Below, piece by piece: positions 43,349-50,715 of a DNA stretch of 64,000 nt. The DNA is taken from the NCBI GenBank assembly GCA_025928545.1, contig JAICJH010000011.1:1-64000 (forward strand), in the 5' to 3' direction. The stretch's first letter is position 1. Every line of letters begins with the position of its first letter. Position numbers and translations under genes: made by a program. Origin of the DNA: Bryobacteraceae bacterium. GTDB lineage: Bacteria > Acidobacteriota > Terriglobia > Bryobacterales > Bryobacteraceae. A model generated the notes under the pieces. That model did no database searches, was not told where the DNA came from, and saw only the letters and a program-made list of their open reading frames with translations.

Positions 43349-44623
43349 ATGAAACGTCTCTATACTGCTGTTTCAGTTGTGGCCGCTTTGTCTATGTTCG
43401 GCATTTTCCTGTCTGCCCAGCCTCCGGCGCCCGCTGGCGGGGGGCGTGGGGGCCGCGGCGGATCCGGTGGAGGCCGTGGCGGGCAGCCGACCGGGATTAT
43501 GGGTGGTGCTCCTGAACTGCCTTTCACAGATGCCGCTGCACCCCGATGCACAAGTCCGCAAATCTCGTGCCCGGGTTTTAACGTCGGCATCCCCCAGGGG
43601 GACTATAATGTTTCGCTGCGCTCCAAAGAGGATATCGCTCTCCCGAATCCTTATAACCGGGACGAAACCTGGATTAAGATACCGAAGGAAAAAGGGAAGC
43701 TCGGTGCGACCAGTGCCATCGATATCGATAAGGACGGCAAGTCCGTCTGGATCGCGCGCCGCTGCGAAAATAATGGTTGCCAGGGCAGCCATGTCGATCC
43801 CGTGATGAAGTTCGACGAGCATGGCACCTTTGTGCGTTCTTTCGGCGCCGACATGATCGTCTATCCACACGGCCTGTGGGTCGACCAGCAAGGTAACGTC
43901 TGGGTGGCCGACACGCAGTCCAACATCGGAGGCCGGGGCGGGGGTACGCCCGGTGCTACCCCGAACGGTAACCAGGTTCTCAAGTTCAGCCCCGAAGGCA
44001 AGCTGCTGATGACGCTGGGCACGCCGGGCGTTTACGGCCATGACCAGACCCACTTCAACCAGCCCTCCGACGTGGTTACCAACCCCAACGGCGACATCTT
44101 TGTGGCAGACGGCCATGAACTGACGGACATGCCATATCGCATCATGGTGTTCGACAAAACAGGCAAATACCTCAGGGAATGGCCGCTCTGCACCAAGCCG
44201 AGCGAGCAGCCCAGCGACTGCAGCCACAGCCTGGCGATGGATTCGCAGGGGCGTCTTTTTGTCGCCAATCGCGGCAACAGTTCCATCGATATCTATACTC
44301 AGGAGGGCAAGTTGCTGGAATCCTGGAAGCAGTTTGGCCGCCCGAGCGGTCTTTATATCGACCGCAACGACGTTTTGTATGTCGCCGATTCTGAATCGAG
44401 CGTCATGGGAGGCAACGCCTTCATCCGCGGTGCCCATGTCGGCGACGCTAAGACGGGTAAGGTCACGGCTTTCCTTCCTGATCCGGAAGGCAATCCGGCG
44501 CCCTGGTATCCGCTGAGGGGCACCACCGGCGCCGAAGGCGTGGTGGCGGACGCTGCCGGCCATATCTTTACGTCACAGGTGGCGCCTTTCGGCCAGGTGG
44601 CGCGCTACGAGCTCAAACAGTAA
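43349..44623 (+). CDS. Secreted NHL-repeat six-bladed beta-propeller protein
   Basis: 424 residues; AAAGGAA lies about 6 bases before the ATG. After the signal peptide (MKRLYTAVSVVAALSMFGIFLSA) comes a Gly/Arg-rich spacer (GGGRGGRGGSGGGRGG), a Cys pair (CTSPQISC) and NHL-type blades: PHGLWVDQQGNVWVADTQS, FNQPSDVVTNPNGDIFVADG, HSLAMDSQGRLFVANRG, RPSGLYIDRNDVLYVADSE. NHL propellers bind proteins or ligands and, in peptidylglycine lyases, act enzymatically. The G/R-rich linker is shared in style with the glycine-rich protein at 17141, though the sequences differ. Confidence 0.85.
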   Translation: MKRLYTAVSVVAALSMFGIFLSAQPPAPAGGGRGGRGGSGGGRGGQPTGIMGGAPELPFTDAAAPRCTSPQISCPGFNVGIPQGDYNVSLRSKEDIALPNPYNRDETWIKIPKEKGKLGATSAIDIDKDGKSVWIARRCENNGCQGSHVDPVMKFDEHGTFVRSFGADMIVYPHGLWVDQQGNVWVADTQSNIGGRGGGTPGATPNGNQVLKFSPEGKLLMTLGTPGVYGHDQTHFNQPSDVVTNPNGDIFVADGHELTDMPYRIMVFDKTGKYLREWPLCTKPSEQPSDCSHSLAMDSQGRLFVANRGNSSIDIYTQEGKLLESWKQFGRPSGLYIDRNDVLYVADSESSVMGGNAFIRGAHVGDAKTGKVTAFLPDPEGNPAPWYPLRGTTGAEGVVADAAGHIFTSQVAPFGQVARYELKQ

Positions 44624-44698
44624 GCTCTAATGGCCGGGTTGCAGCCGCCTTCGGGAAAAATCCGGGAGCTCGCGACGTTCGAAGATATAAATATTCCT

Positions 44699-44738
44699 GC
44701 GGAGCAGAAGCCCGAATGGTTCTGCTCCGCTTTTGTTT
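44699..44738 (+). terminator. Intrinsic terminator
   Basis: GCGGAGCAGAA and TTCTGCTCCGC form a perfect 11-bp stem with a 10-base loop, followed by TTTTGTTT. It ends the NHL gene transcript. Confidence 0.85.
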
Positions 44739-44786
44739 GGTACCTGACTTACCTGGATTCTCATCGTCTCATAATTAGAAATAGCT

Positions 44787-45668
44787 ATGACCACCATGAC
44801 GGAATCTACCCCCGATATCGCCATCCGGCGCGCGCGGCCCGAAGACGCACAACAGTGCGGCGTGATCTGTTACGAAGCTTTCCACAGCATTAACACCAGC
44901 CACGGGTTCCCTTCCGATTTCCCCGATGTATCGAGAGCCGTTGGTCTCTTATCGATGATGTTCAGCCACCCAGGCATCTGGTGTGTGATTGCCGAAAGAG
45001 CCGGGAAAATCGTTGGCAGCAATTGTCTGGATGAGCGTTCCGCCGTCTTCGGTGTCGGGCCGATCACGGTGGATCCGGGCGTTCAGAACCACGGCGTCGG
45101 CAGGCTTTTGATGCAGGCAGTTCTCGACCGCGCCCGTGAACGCGGCGCCGCCTCCGTTCGCTTGCTCCAGGCTGCCTTCCACAATCGCTCTCTGTCGCTC
45201 TATACAAAACTCGGCTTCGATTCCCGTGAGCCCATATCCACCATGCAGGGGGCGCCGCTCAGATCGAAGATAGCCAGAATTTCGGTGCGTTCTGCGACCC
45301 CCGCCGATCTGGAGGCAGCCAACCTCGTTTGTGAGCAGGTGCATGGGCACAATCGGTCCGCCGAACTTCGGGAGGCCATCGAACAGGGCACCGCTAAAGT
45401 TGCGGAGCGTCAGGGCCGGATTACCGGCTACACCTCGGCGATGGCGTTTTTCGGTCACACGGTGGGCGAATCGAACCTGGATCTGCAGGCGCTGATTGCG
45501 GAGTCGGAAGGTTTCGGCGGACCCGGCATTCTGGTTCCGACGAGGAATGCGCAATTGTTTCGCTGGTGTTTACAAAACGGACTTCGCGTCGTGCAGCCGA
45601 TGACGCTGATGACGACGGGGCTCTATAGTGAACCAGTCGGAGCTTACATGCCTTCGATTCTGTATTGA
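44787..45668 (+). CDS. GNAT-family N-acetyltransferase (likely double domain)
   Basis: 293 residues. The first domain (about 10-150) shows RRARPEDAQQCGVICYEAF, then VDPGVQNHGVGRLLMQAVLDRA, where the QxxGxG/A-type acetyl-CoA loop reads QNHGVG, and NRSLSLYTKLGF. The second half (about 165-290) begins VRSATPADLEAANLVCEQV and lacks a clear acetyl-CoA loop, so it may be a degenerate second GNAT domain. Acceptor unknown. No ribosome binding site is visible at the start. Confidence 0.82.
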   Translation: MTTMTESTPDIAIRRARPEDAQQCGVICYEAFHSINTSHGFPSDFPDVSRAVGLLSMMFSHPGIWCVIAERAGKIVGSNCLDERSAVFGVGPITVDPGVQNHGVGRLLMQAVLDRARERGAASVRLLQAAFHNRSLSLYTKLGFDSREPISTMQGAPLRSKIARISVRSATPADLEAANLVCEQVHGHNRSAELREAIEQGTAKVAERQGRITGYTSAMAFFGHTVGESNLDLQALIAESEGFGGPGILVPTRNAQLFRWCLQNGLRVVQPMTLMTTGLYSEPVGAYMPSILY

Positions 45669-45681
45669 TTTTCGAAAGCCG

Positions 45682-46017
45682 TCACGCTTCGCCCAGGGCC
45701 AGCCAGGCAATCATCGCCTTAAGCGCCTGATAAGCTCTCAAGCGCGCCGCGTCGTCTCCAGCCTGTTCCGCCGTTGCCACATGTTCTTCCATCTGCCGCA
45801 ATACAACCGGGCGCATGGCAAGAAGCGCGTCCGCCCCGGATGCGGCATACTTCACCAGCACGTAACGGATCAGGCACTCCACCGGAATGCCCGTGCCATG
45901 GCTCAGGTTTTGAAGAGTTGGCAGCGGATCGGCCGACGTGTAGCCCGCCACCTCCGCTTTGAAGTTTGCATGAGGGTCGTCAGCGGGCCATGTATCGCGG
46001 TAAGGGCGAAGTTCCAC
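45682..46017 (-). CDS. DUF6027-like small protein
   Basis: 111 residues, helical. The N terminus ELRPYRDTWPADDPHANFKAEVAGYT and the middle GIPVECLIRYVLVKYAASGADALL resemble the uncharacterised DUF6027 family. It has no signal, catalytic motif or known function. It begins with a pair of charged turns and ends EHVATAEQAGDDAARLRAYQALKAMIAWLAL. It is convergent with the GNAT gene (13 bases apart). Confidence 0.7.
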   Translation of the reverse strand: MELRPYRDTWPADDPHANFKAEVAGYTSADPLPTLQNLSHGTGIPVECLIRYVLVKYAASGADALLAMRPVVLRQMEEHVATAEQAGDDAARLRAYQALKAMIAWLALGEA

Positions 46018-46059
46018 AGCCCCAGTGTAAAGCCGGGCTACTGCTAAACGGGATCCCTG

Positions 46060-46443
46060 TTAACAGCCGTTTGGACAGAAGCGGTAACCGACCTTATGCA
46101 CAGTGACAAAGTGCTTCGGGGCCTCCGGCTCCACTTCGAGTTTTTGACGGAGACGCAGCACGTGGGCGTCAACGGTCCGGGTATTTGGCGACGCCAGATA
46201 ACTCCAGACGGATTCGAGAATCATGTCCCGCGTGAGGGGCCGCTCAGCATTCTGCAGAAAGAACGTCAGCAGTTCGAATTCCGCAGTCGTAAGGTTTATT
46301 TTCTTGCCCGCGCGAGTGGCCGTTGCTCTGTCCACATTCACTGTAATGTCGGCAAAGGAAACGATGTAATCGTCGTTGCCAACGTCGCTCGTCGGTGAAT
46401 TAGAAATGGCTGCGGTGGAATTGAAGGCTGTTGCTGGAGTCAT
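46060..46443 (-). CDS. Winged-helix OmpR-type DNA-binding protein without receiver domain
   Basis: 127 residues. After a Thr/Ser-rich N-terminal stretch of about 25 residues comes one Trans_reg_C winged helix: VNVDRATATRAGKKINLTTAEFELLTFFLQN, then NTRTVDAHVLRLRQKLEVEP and VHKVGYRFC. This is the DNA-binding half of OmpR/PhoB response regulators, but the phosphoacceptor domain is missing, and no kinase is nearby. It may be constitutively active, controlled by level or a partner. A short acidic N terminus replaces the receiver. It lies 42 bases from the DUF6027-like gene on the same strand. Confidence 0.85.
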   Translation of the reverse strand: MTPATAFNSTAAISNSPTSDVGNDDYIVSFADITVNVDRATATRAGKKINLTTAEFELLTFFLQNAERPLTRDMILESVWSYLASPNTRTVDAHVLRLRQKLEVEPEAPKHFVTVHKVGYRFCPNGC

Positions 46444-46576
46444 TAGAACAGGTTCCTACCCTGAATAATGATTTCGTGCGGTAATCCATTCCACGGCACG
46501 GCAAGTTTTACACAGCATTTACAATAGGCCCCGTGCCGCCTTCTATTGAACGGTCCGTTCTGATACGATGCTCCTC

Positions 46577-47428
46577 ATGAACCGCCGAAAATTCGTGCAA
46601 TCCGCCGCTGCCGGCCTGGCCACATCGTCGATGCTGTCGCAAACGGCGCTCGCCGCGCCAGCCGGGCGCCTGAACCAATCCGTCTGTTACTGGACTTACC
46701 AGAAGTGGTTTACTCTCGATCAGTTATGTCAGGAAGCCGTTCGAATCGGGCTGAAGGGGATCGACCTGGTTACTCCGGCCCAATACCCAACGGTACAGAA
46801 GTACGGACTGACTCCTGCGATGACGGCGTCAACGACCCCCAATGACATTTCAGTTGGTCTCAACCGCCTGGAGAATCATGACCGCGTGATTGCATCCATC
46901 AAGAGCGATATCGTGGCGGCAGCCGCGGCGAAGGTTCCCAACGTCATTACTTTTTCCGGTAACCGCAAAGGCCTGCCCGATGCCGAAGGTCTCGAGAATT
47001 GTCTCACCGGACTGAACAAGGTGAAGCCCTTCGCCGAGGAGCACGGTGTTACGGTCAACCTCGAGTTGCTGAACAGCAAGGTCGACCACAAGGATTATCA
47101 GGCCGACCATTCGGCTTGGGGCATCGAGTTGGTGAAACGCGTCAATTCACCGCGGATCAAGCTGTTGTTCGACATTTACCACATGCAGATCATGGAAGGC
47201 GACGTTATCCGCACGATTCAGGCGAATATTGCGTGGTTCGGTCACTTCCATACTGGCGGCAATCCGGGGCGGCACGAGATAACGGAAAAGGACGAATTGA
47301 ACTACGCGGCGATCGCCCGCGCGATTGCCGATACCGGGTATACCGGTTTTGTGGCGCATGAATTCAATCCCATCGGAACTCCGCCCATCAAAGGGCTGGA
47401 AGATGCTTTTGCAATCTGCACCGTCTAG
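46577..47428 (+). CDS. Exported TIM-barrel sugar isomerase/epimerase (hydroxypyruvate-isomerase-like)
   Basis: 283 residues from the ATG at 46577 (46568 is an alternative), starting MNRRKFVQSAAAGLATSSML, a Tat-type signal. The barrel is of the AP-endonuclease-2/xylose-isomerase-like family: GIDLVTPAQYPTVQKYG, NVITFSGNRKG, VNLELLNSKVDHKDYQ, LLFDIYHMQIMEGD, WFGHFHTGGNPGRHE and FVAHEFNPIG. These bind a divalent metal through Glu, Asp, His and Glu residues as seen here and isomerise ketoses or hydroxypyruvate. It ends 10 bases from the convergent oxidoreductase gene. Confidence 0.88.
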   Translation: MNRRKFVQSAAAGLATSSMLSQTALAAPAGRLNQSVCYWTYQKWFTLDQLCQEAVRIGLKGIDLVTPAQYPTVQKYGLTPAMTASTTPNDISVGLNRLENHDRVIASIKSDIVAAAAAKVPNVITFSGNRKGLPDAEGLENCLTGLNKVKPFAEEHGVTVNLELLNSKVDHKDYQADHSAWGIELVKRVNSPRIKLLFDIYHMQIMEGDVIRTIQANIAWFGHFHTGGNPGRHEITEKDELNYAAIARAIADTGYTGFVAHEFNPIGTPPIKGLEDAFAICTV

Positions 47429-47437
47429 CAATCACTA

Positions 47438-48769
47438 CTAAGCGAGGCCCGGCACCGACCAGCCCTTGCGATATTTGCGCCGCAGGAATGCATTTGCATC
47501 CCTGGAATTCGAAAACTTTGCCTGGCTGGCGTCCCACTGGAGAGTTGCGTTCGGAAAGCGCGTAGCCAGCGGTCCGAGCAGGACCGATTCCGTCAGCTGT
47601 CCCGCGTAAGCGAACGGAGCCGACGTCTTTCCGTAGCCCATTACCGCGTCCACAAATTCGAAGTAATGATTTGAGGTCTGTGCCTCGGGCATCACGAAGC
47701 CGGAAAAATCCCTCAGCGGTAAGAGGATCGGAGTCGCAACGTGGGGCAGCAGCAGCTGCCCTTTAGTACCGATAAAGATCGACCCTTGTCCCGGAAACTT
47801 CAGGGCTCCGAGAAGATTCCGCACGTTGTCCGGAGGTAAACGGTCGCCATCGTACCAGGTCACAGGAATGGTCTTCTCCTCCGTGTAAGCGGTACCGGGG
47901 AATACGTAGCGGATCAGAGTGTCGAGCGCCCAGCTCTCTCCATTCGGAGCGGCGCTTTCGCTGCGCACCGAAACGGGTGAGCCGAGTTGCAGGGAACTGA
48001 AAACAGGATCCAGAATGTGACAGCCCATGTCTCCGAATGTTGCTGTGCCGAAATCCAGCCTTTTGCGCCAGTTCCCGGGGTGATACACGTCTTTAACGAA
48101 GGGCCGGGCCGACGCGACGCCCAGCCATTGATCCCAGTTGAAGCCTGACGGTACAGGGTCTGCTACAGTCGGCAGTTTTTCCGTATCGCCCCATTTCTTC
48201 TCGCTCCAGGTGTGGACTTCTTTCACTTTGCCGATCGCGCCGGACTGGATGATTTTCACTGCCTGCTTGTATTCCCGGTTCGAATGGATCTGAATGCCCA
48301 TCTGGGTCGCCAGTTTTTTCTCGCTCGCCATCTTCATCAAAGTCCGGACTTCATGGATATCGTGCGCCAGCGGCTTTTGAACATAAACCGGTAGTCCCGC
48401 CCGCATGCAACTGATCGCCTGCGGGGCGTGCATATGGTCCGGGGTTGCCACGCATGCAGCGTCGAGTTGGTGGCGCTCCCGGCGCAGCATCTCGCGCCAG
48501 TCGCCATAGAGGCGCGCGTCCGGATATTTCTTCTTTACCCGATCCAGCCGGCTGGCATCGACGTCTGCCACACAAACAAGTTTCACCCTGGGATGTGCGG
48601 CGATACTGTCCAGTGTCGTGAAGGCCATTCCGCCGGCGCCGAAGCTGGCGAGATGCAGCGTTTCCGAAGGCGGTTTCGAAAACAGCTCCCGTACGAAAAA
48701 AGGAGCGCCAATCAAAGTGCCCCCGGCGTTCCGCAAAAACAATCGGCGATCTGTTATCACGTGCATCAT
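47438..48769 (-). CDS. Gfo/Idh/MocA-family oxidoreductase with export-like N terminus
   Basis: 443 residues from the ATG at 48769 (48766 also possible; the frame extends far upstream without family sequence). The N terminus has DRRLFLRNAGGTLIGAPFFV, a Tat-like signal, then the Rossmann core (LASFGAGGMAF, VKLVCVADVDASRL, ACVATPDHMHAPQAI, PVYVQKPLAHDIHE) and the C-terminal catalytic domain (WDQWLGVASARPF, GTATFGDMGCHILDP). The EKP motif of the family is read QKP here. Members use NAD(P) to oxidise sugars, and exported versions carry the cofactor bound. Confidence 0.87.
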   Translation of the reverse strand: MMHVITDRRLFLRNAGGTLIGAPFFVRELFSKPPSETLHLASFGAGGMAFTTLDSIAAHPRVKLVCVADVDASRLDRVKKKYPDARLYGDWREMLRRERHQLDAACVATPDHMHAPQAISCMRAGLPVYVQKPLAHDIHEVRTLMKMASEKKLATQMGIQIHSNREYKQAVKIIQSGAIGKVKEVHTWSEKKWGDTEKLPTVADPVPSGFNWDQWLGVASARPFVKDVYHPGNWRKRLDFGTATFGDMGCHILDPVFSSLQLGSPVSVRSESAAPNGESWALDTLIRYVFPGTAYTEEKTIPVTWYDGDRLPPDNVRNLLGALKFPGQGSIFIGTKGQLLLPHVATPILLPLRDFSGFVMPEAQTSNHYFEFVDAVMGYGKTSAPFAYAGQLTESVLLGPLATRFPNATLQWDASQAKFSNSRDANAFLRRKYRKGWSVPGLA

Positions 48770-48865
48770 TCTACTGCTTTCAGTTTGTCGATGACTTCGC
48801 CGTTCCAGCCGCGTCCCCGCCAGGTATACGATATGTGAGATAGCTGCCACAAGGAAGAACCCACC

Positions 48866-49492
48866 ATGAACTCCCGAACAACGCTTACCCTCATCGCTTT
48901 TGCCTCCCTGCTGACGGCCTGCGGCAGTAAAGATCTGACGAAAGAACAGGCCAAAAGCATGCTCAATGAGTACTTTGATAAGAATCCCACCACGCAACCG
49001 CTGTTGACGGGTATGGACAACATCGGCACCACGTCGGAGGCGGATTACTTCAAAACCCCTGGCGGGAAGTATCAGAAGGCACTTGAAGCCGACGGCCTCA
49101 TTACCCTCACGTCGAAGGGAAAGATCTTCAATCCTGCCGACAAAAAGCAGTGGTTCAATGCCATTGATATTGCGCTTACCGATAAGGGCAAGCAATTCAT
49201 TACCGGGAAACCCAATACTGTTCCGGCGCCGTCCGCCAACACGTGGCCTACGGTGTACGAAAACGCCGTATTCTGTGGGAAAGAAGTTGCCGATCTCTCC
49301 GATGTCACAACAAACGACGATTCGGCCAGCGTGGAGTATTCATGGCATGCGGCCAAGCTCAGTCCTTTCGGCGTTCATTTCCATGAAACCGATCCCGCTG
49401 AGAAGAGTACCTGCAATCCGGACCTGAAGATTAACGCCAATGCGTCATTCGAACGAAAGAACGACGCCTGGAAAATCACCGTCGCGCAATAG
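48866..49492 (+). CDS. Lipoprotein of unknown function
   Basis: 208 residues; the lipobox LLTACG ends the signal peptide, so the mature protein starts at Cys19. AAGGAAG lies about 7 bases before the ATG. The mature part is polar with repeated beta- and helix-like segments (KSMLNEYFDKN, YQKALEADGLITLTSKG, FNAIDIALTDKGKQFI) and two isolated Cys residues (FCGKEV, STCNPD) that might form a disulfide. No domain is recognised. A terminator-like hairpin follows. Confidence 0.8.
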   Translation: MNSRTTLTLIAFASLLTACGSKDLTKEQAKSMLNEYFDKNPTTQPLLTGMDNIGTTSEADYFKTPGGKYQKALEADGLITLTSKGKIFNPADKKQWFNAIDIALTDKGKQFITGKPNTVPAPSANTWPTVYENAVFCGKEVADLSDVTTNDDSASVEYSWHAAKLSPFGVHFHETDPAEKSTCNPDLKINANASFERKNDAWKITVAQ

Positions 49493-49525
49493 TCGCACGC
49501 GTCACATCACCGCTGAATCACCCCG

Positions 49526-49567
49526 CCCGGCCATTGGCACCGCAACCCGCGCCACTGGCCGGGTTTT
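49526..49567 (+). terminator. Probable intrinsic terminator after the lipoprotein gene
   Basis: CCCGGCCA pairs with TGGCCGGG (8 bp) around a 22-base loop, followed by TTTT. The long loop makes the call less certain than others here. Confidence 0.6.
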
Positions 49568-49666
49568 CAATTGTTTCGAGAGCACGCTGGCGCGCTTCGT
49601 GCAACAGAAGCAGGTGCGGAGGACGGCAAACAGCTTTCACACGGCTTGTGGCCGCCCTGTCATGCG

Positions 49667-49673
49667 AAAGGAG
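49667..49673 (+). promoter_or_regulatory. Ribosome binding site fixing the BON gene start
   Basis: AAAGGAG ends 9 bases before ATG 49683, within normal spacing. It supports that start over the ATG at 49662. Confidence 0.7.
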
Positions 49674-49682
49674 TGTATTCAG

Positions 49683-50087
49683 ATGCTCATTAGCAGAAAA
49701 AAGAACACCGCTGTGAGGCTTTTCACGCCCATGTTGCCGATTCTCTTCGGCATTATGGTGGTGACGAGTTATGGGCAGGCGCCCGCCCCGCAGCCGGATA
49801 ACACGAAAGTCAATCAACGCGATCGGTCGCCTTCGGAGCCTACAGCCGATCAACAAAAAATGAACAAGACCGACAGGGACCTGGCAAGTTCGATCAGGAA
49901 ATCCATCATGGATGACAAATCCCTCTCAACTTACGCACATAACGTCAAGGTCATCAGTCAGGATGGCACCGTAACCCTGAAAGGCCCTGTCAAATCGGAA
50001 GAGGAAAAGAAATCGGTGATGACGAAAGCAACAGAGGTTGCCGGCAGCGCCGCTAAAGTGCACGATGAGATGTCTGTGAAACCTTAG
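49683..50087 (+). CDS. Exported BON-domain protein
   Basis: 134 residues from the ATG at 49683 (AAAGGAG 9 bases upstream). A signal or anchor segment (PMLPILFGIMVVTSYG) leads to a proline-rich spacer and one BON domain (about 55-130): TDRDLASSIRKSIMDDKSLSTYAHNVKVISQDGTVTLKGPVKSEEEKK. BON domains bind phospholipid and appear in osmotic-stress periplasmic proteins such as OsmY. It precedes the stress-protein gene by 27 bases. Confidence 0.88.
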   Translation: MLISRKKNTAVRLFTPMLPILFGIMVVTSYGQAPAPQPDNTKVNQRDRSPSEPTADQQKMNKTDRDLASSIRKSIMDDKSLSTYAHNVKVISQDGTVTLKGPVKSEEEKKSVMTKATEVAGSAAKVHDEMSVKP

Positions 50088-50114
50088 TCCAATCAAAATA
50101 ACAGGAGAATTTAT

Positions 50115-50696
50115 ATGGCCGGAAAAAATACAGCAGTTTTCGGAATTTATAAAACCCGCAATCAGGCCGAAGCCGCCGTCGACAGGATTGCCGCCGCCGG
50201 TTTCACTTACAACGATATTTCTGTGCTGCTTCCCGACAGCCAGAGTTCGAAGGAATTTGCTCACGAGAAGAATACGAAGGCGCCGGAGGGCACAACCACG
50301 GGCGCAGCCGCCGGTGGCGCAGTCGGGGGTACCCTCGGCCTGCTGGCGGGCATCGGTGCACTCGCCATTCCAGGTCTCGGACCGTTCATCGCCGCAGGAC
50401 CCATCATGGGGGCGCTGGCCGGGCTGGGTGTCGGGGGCGCGGTCGGCGGTATCGTGGGTGCTCTGGTCGGAATGGGGATCCCCGAATATGAAGCCAAGCG
50501 CTACGAAGGCCGCATCAAGGATGGGGGCGTATTGCTTTCCGTGCACTGCGCGACCTCTGACCAGATTGATCGCGCGAAGGACCTGTTGAAGCACACCGGT
50601 GCGGAAGACGTGTCCTCGGCGGGCGAGAAAGCAGCCAGTACTCACGGCGTCGTGACTGACGCTCGCGAGACAAACCGTCCCGAAGCTCGCTACTGA
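50115..50696 (+). CDS. General-stress-protein 17M/YflT-like membrane protein
   Basis: 193 residues. The N terminus (TAVFGIYKTRNQAEAAVDRIAAAGFTYNDISVLL) is a ferredoxin-like GSP17M domain, followed by a Gly/Ala-rich, glycine-zipper-like membrane region (GTTTGAAAGGAVGGTLGLLAGIGALAIPGLGPFIAAGP and GALAGLGVGGAVGG) and a C-terminal alpha/beta repeat (YEGRIKDGGVLLSVHCATS). The family is induced by general stress in Bacillus. It probably forms a stress module with the BON gene. The AGGAG at about 50103 is the ribosome binding site. Confidence 0.82.
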   Translation: MAGKNTAVFGIYKTRNQAEAAVDRIAAAGFTYNDISVLLPDSQSSKEFAHEKNTKAPEGTTTGAAAGGAVGGTLGLLAGIGALAIPGLGPFIAAGPIMGALAGLGVGGAVGGIVGALVGMGIPEYEAKRYEGRIKDGGVLLSVHCATSDQIDRAKDLLKHTGAEDVSSAGEKAASTHGVVTDARETNRPEARY

Positions 50697-50715
50697 CGTG
50701 CCTCGCTCCGGGTAA

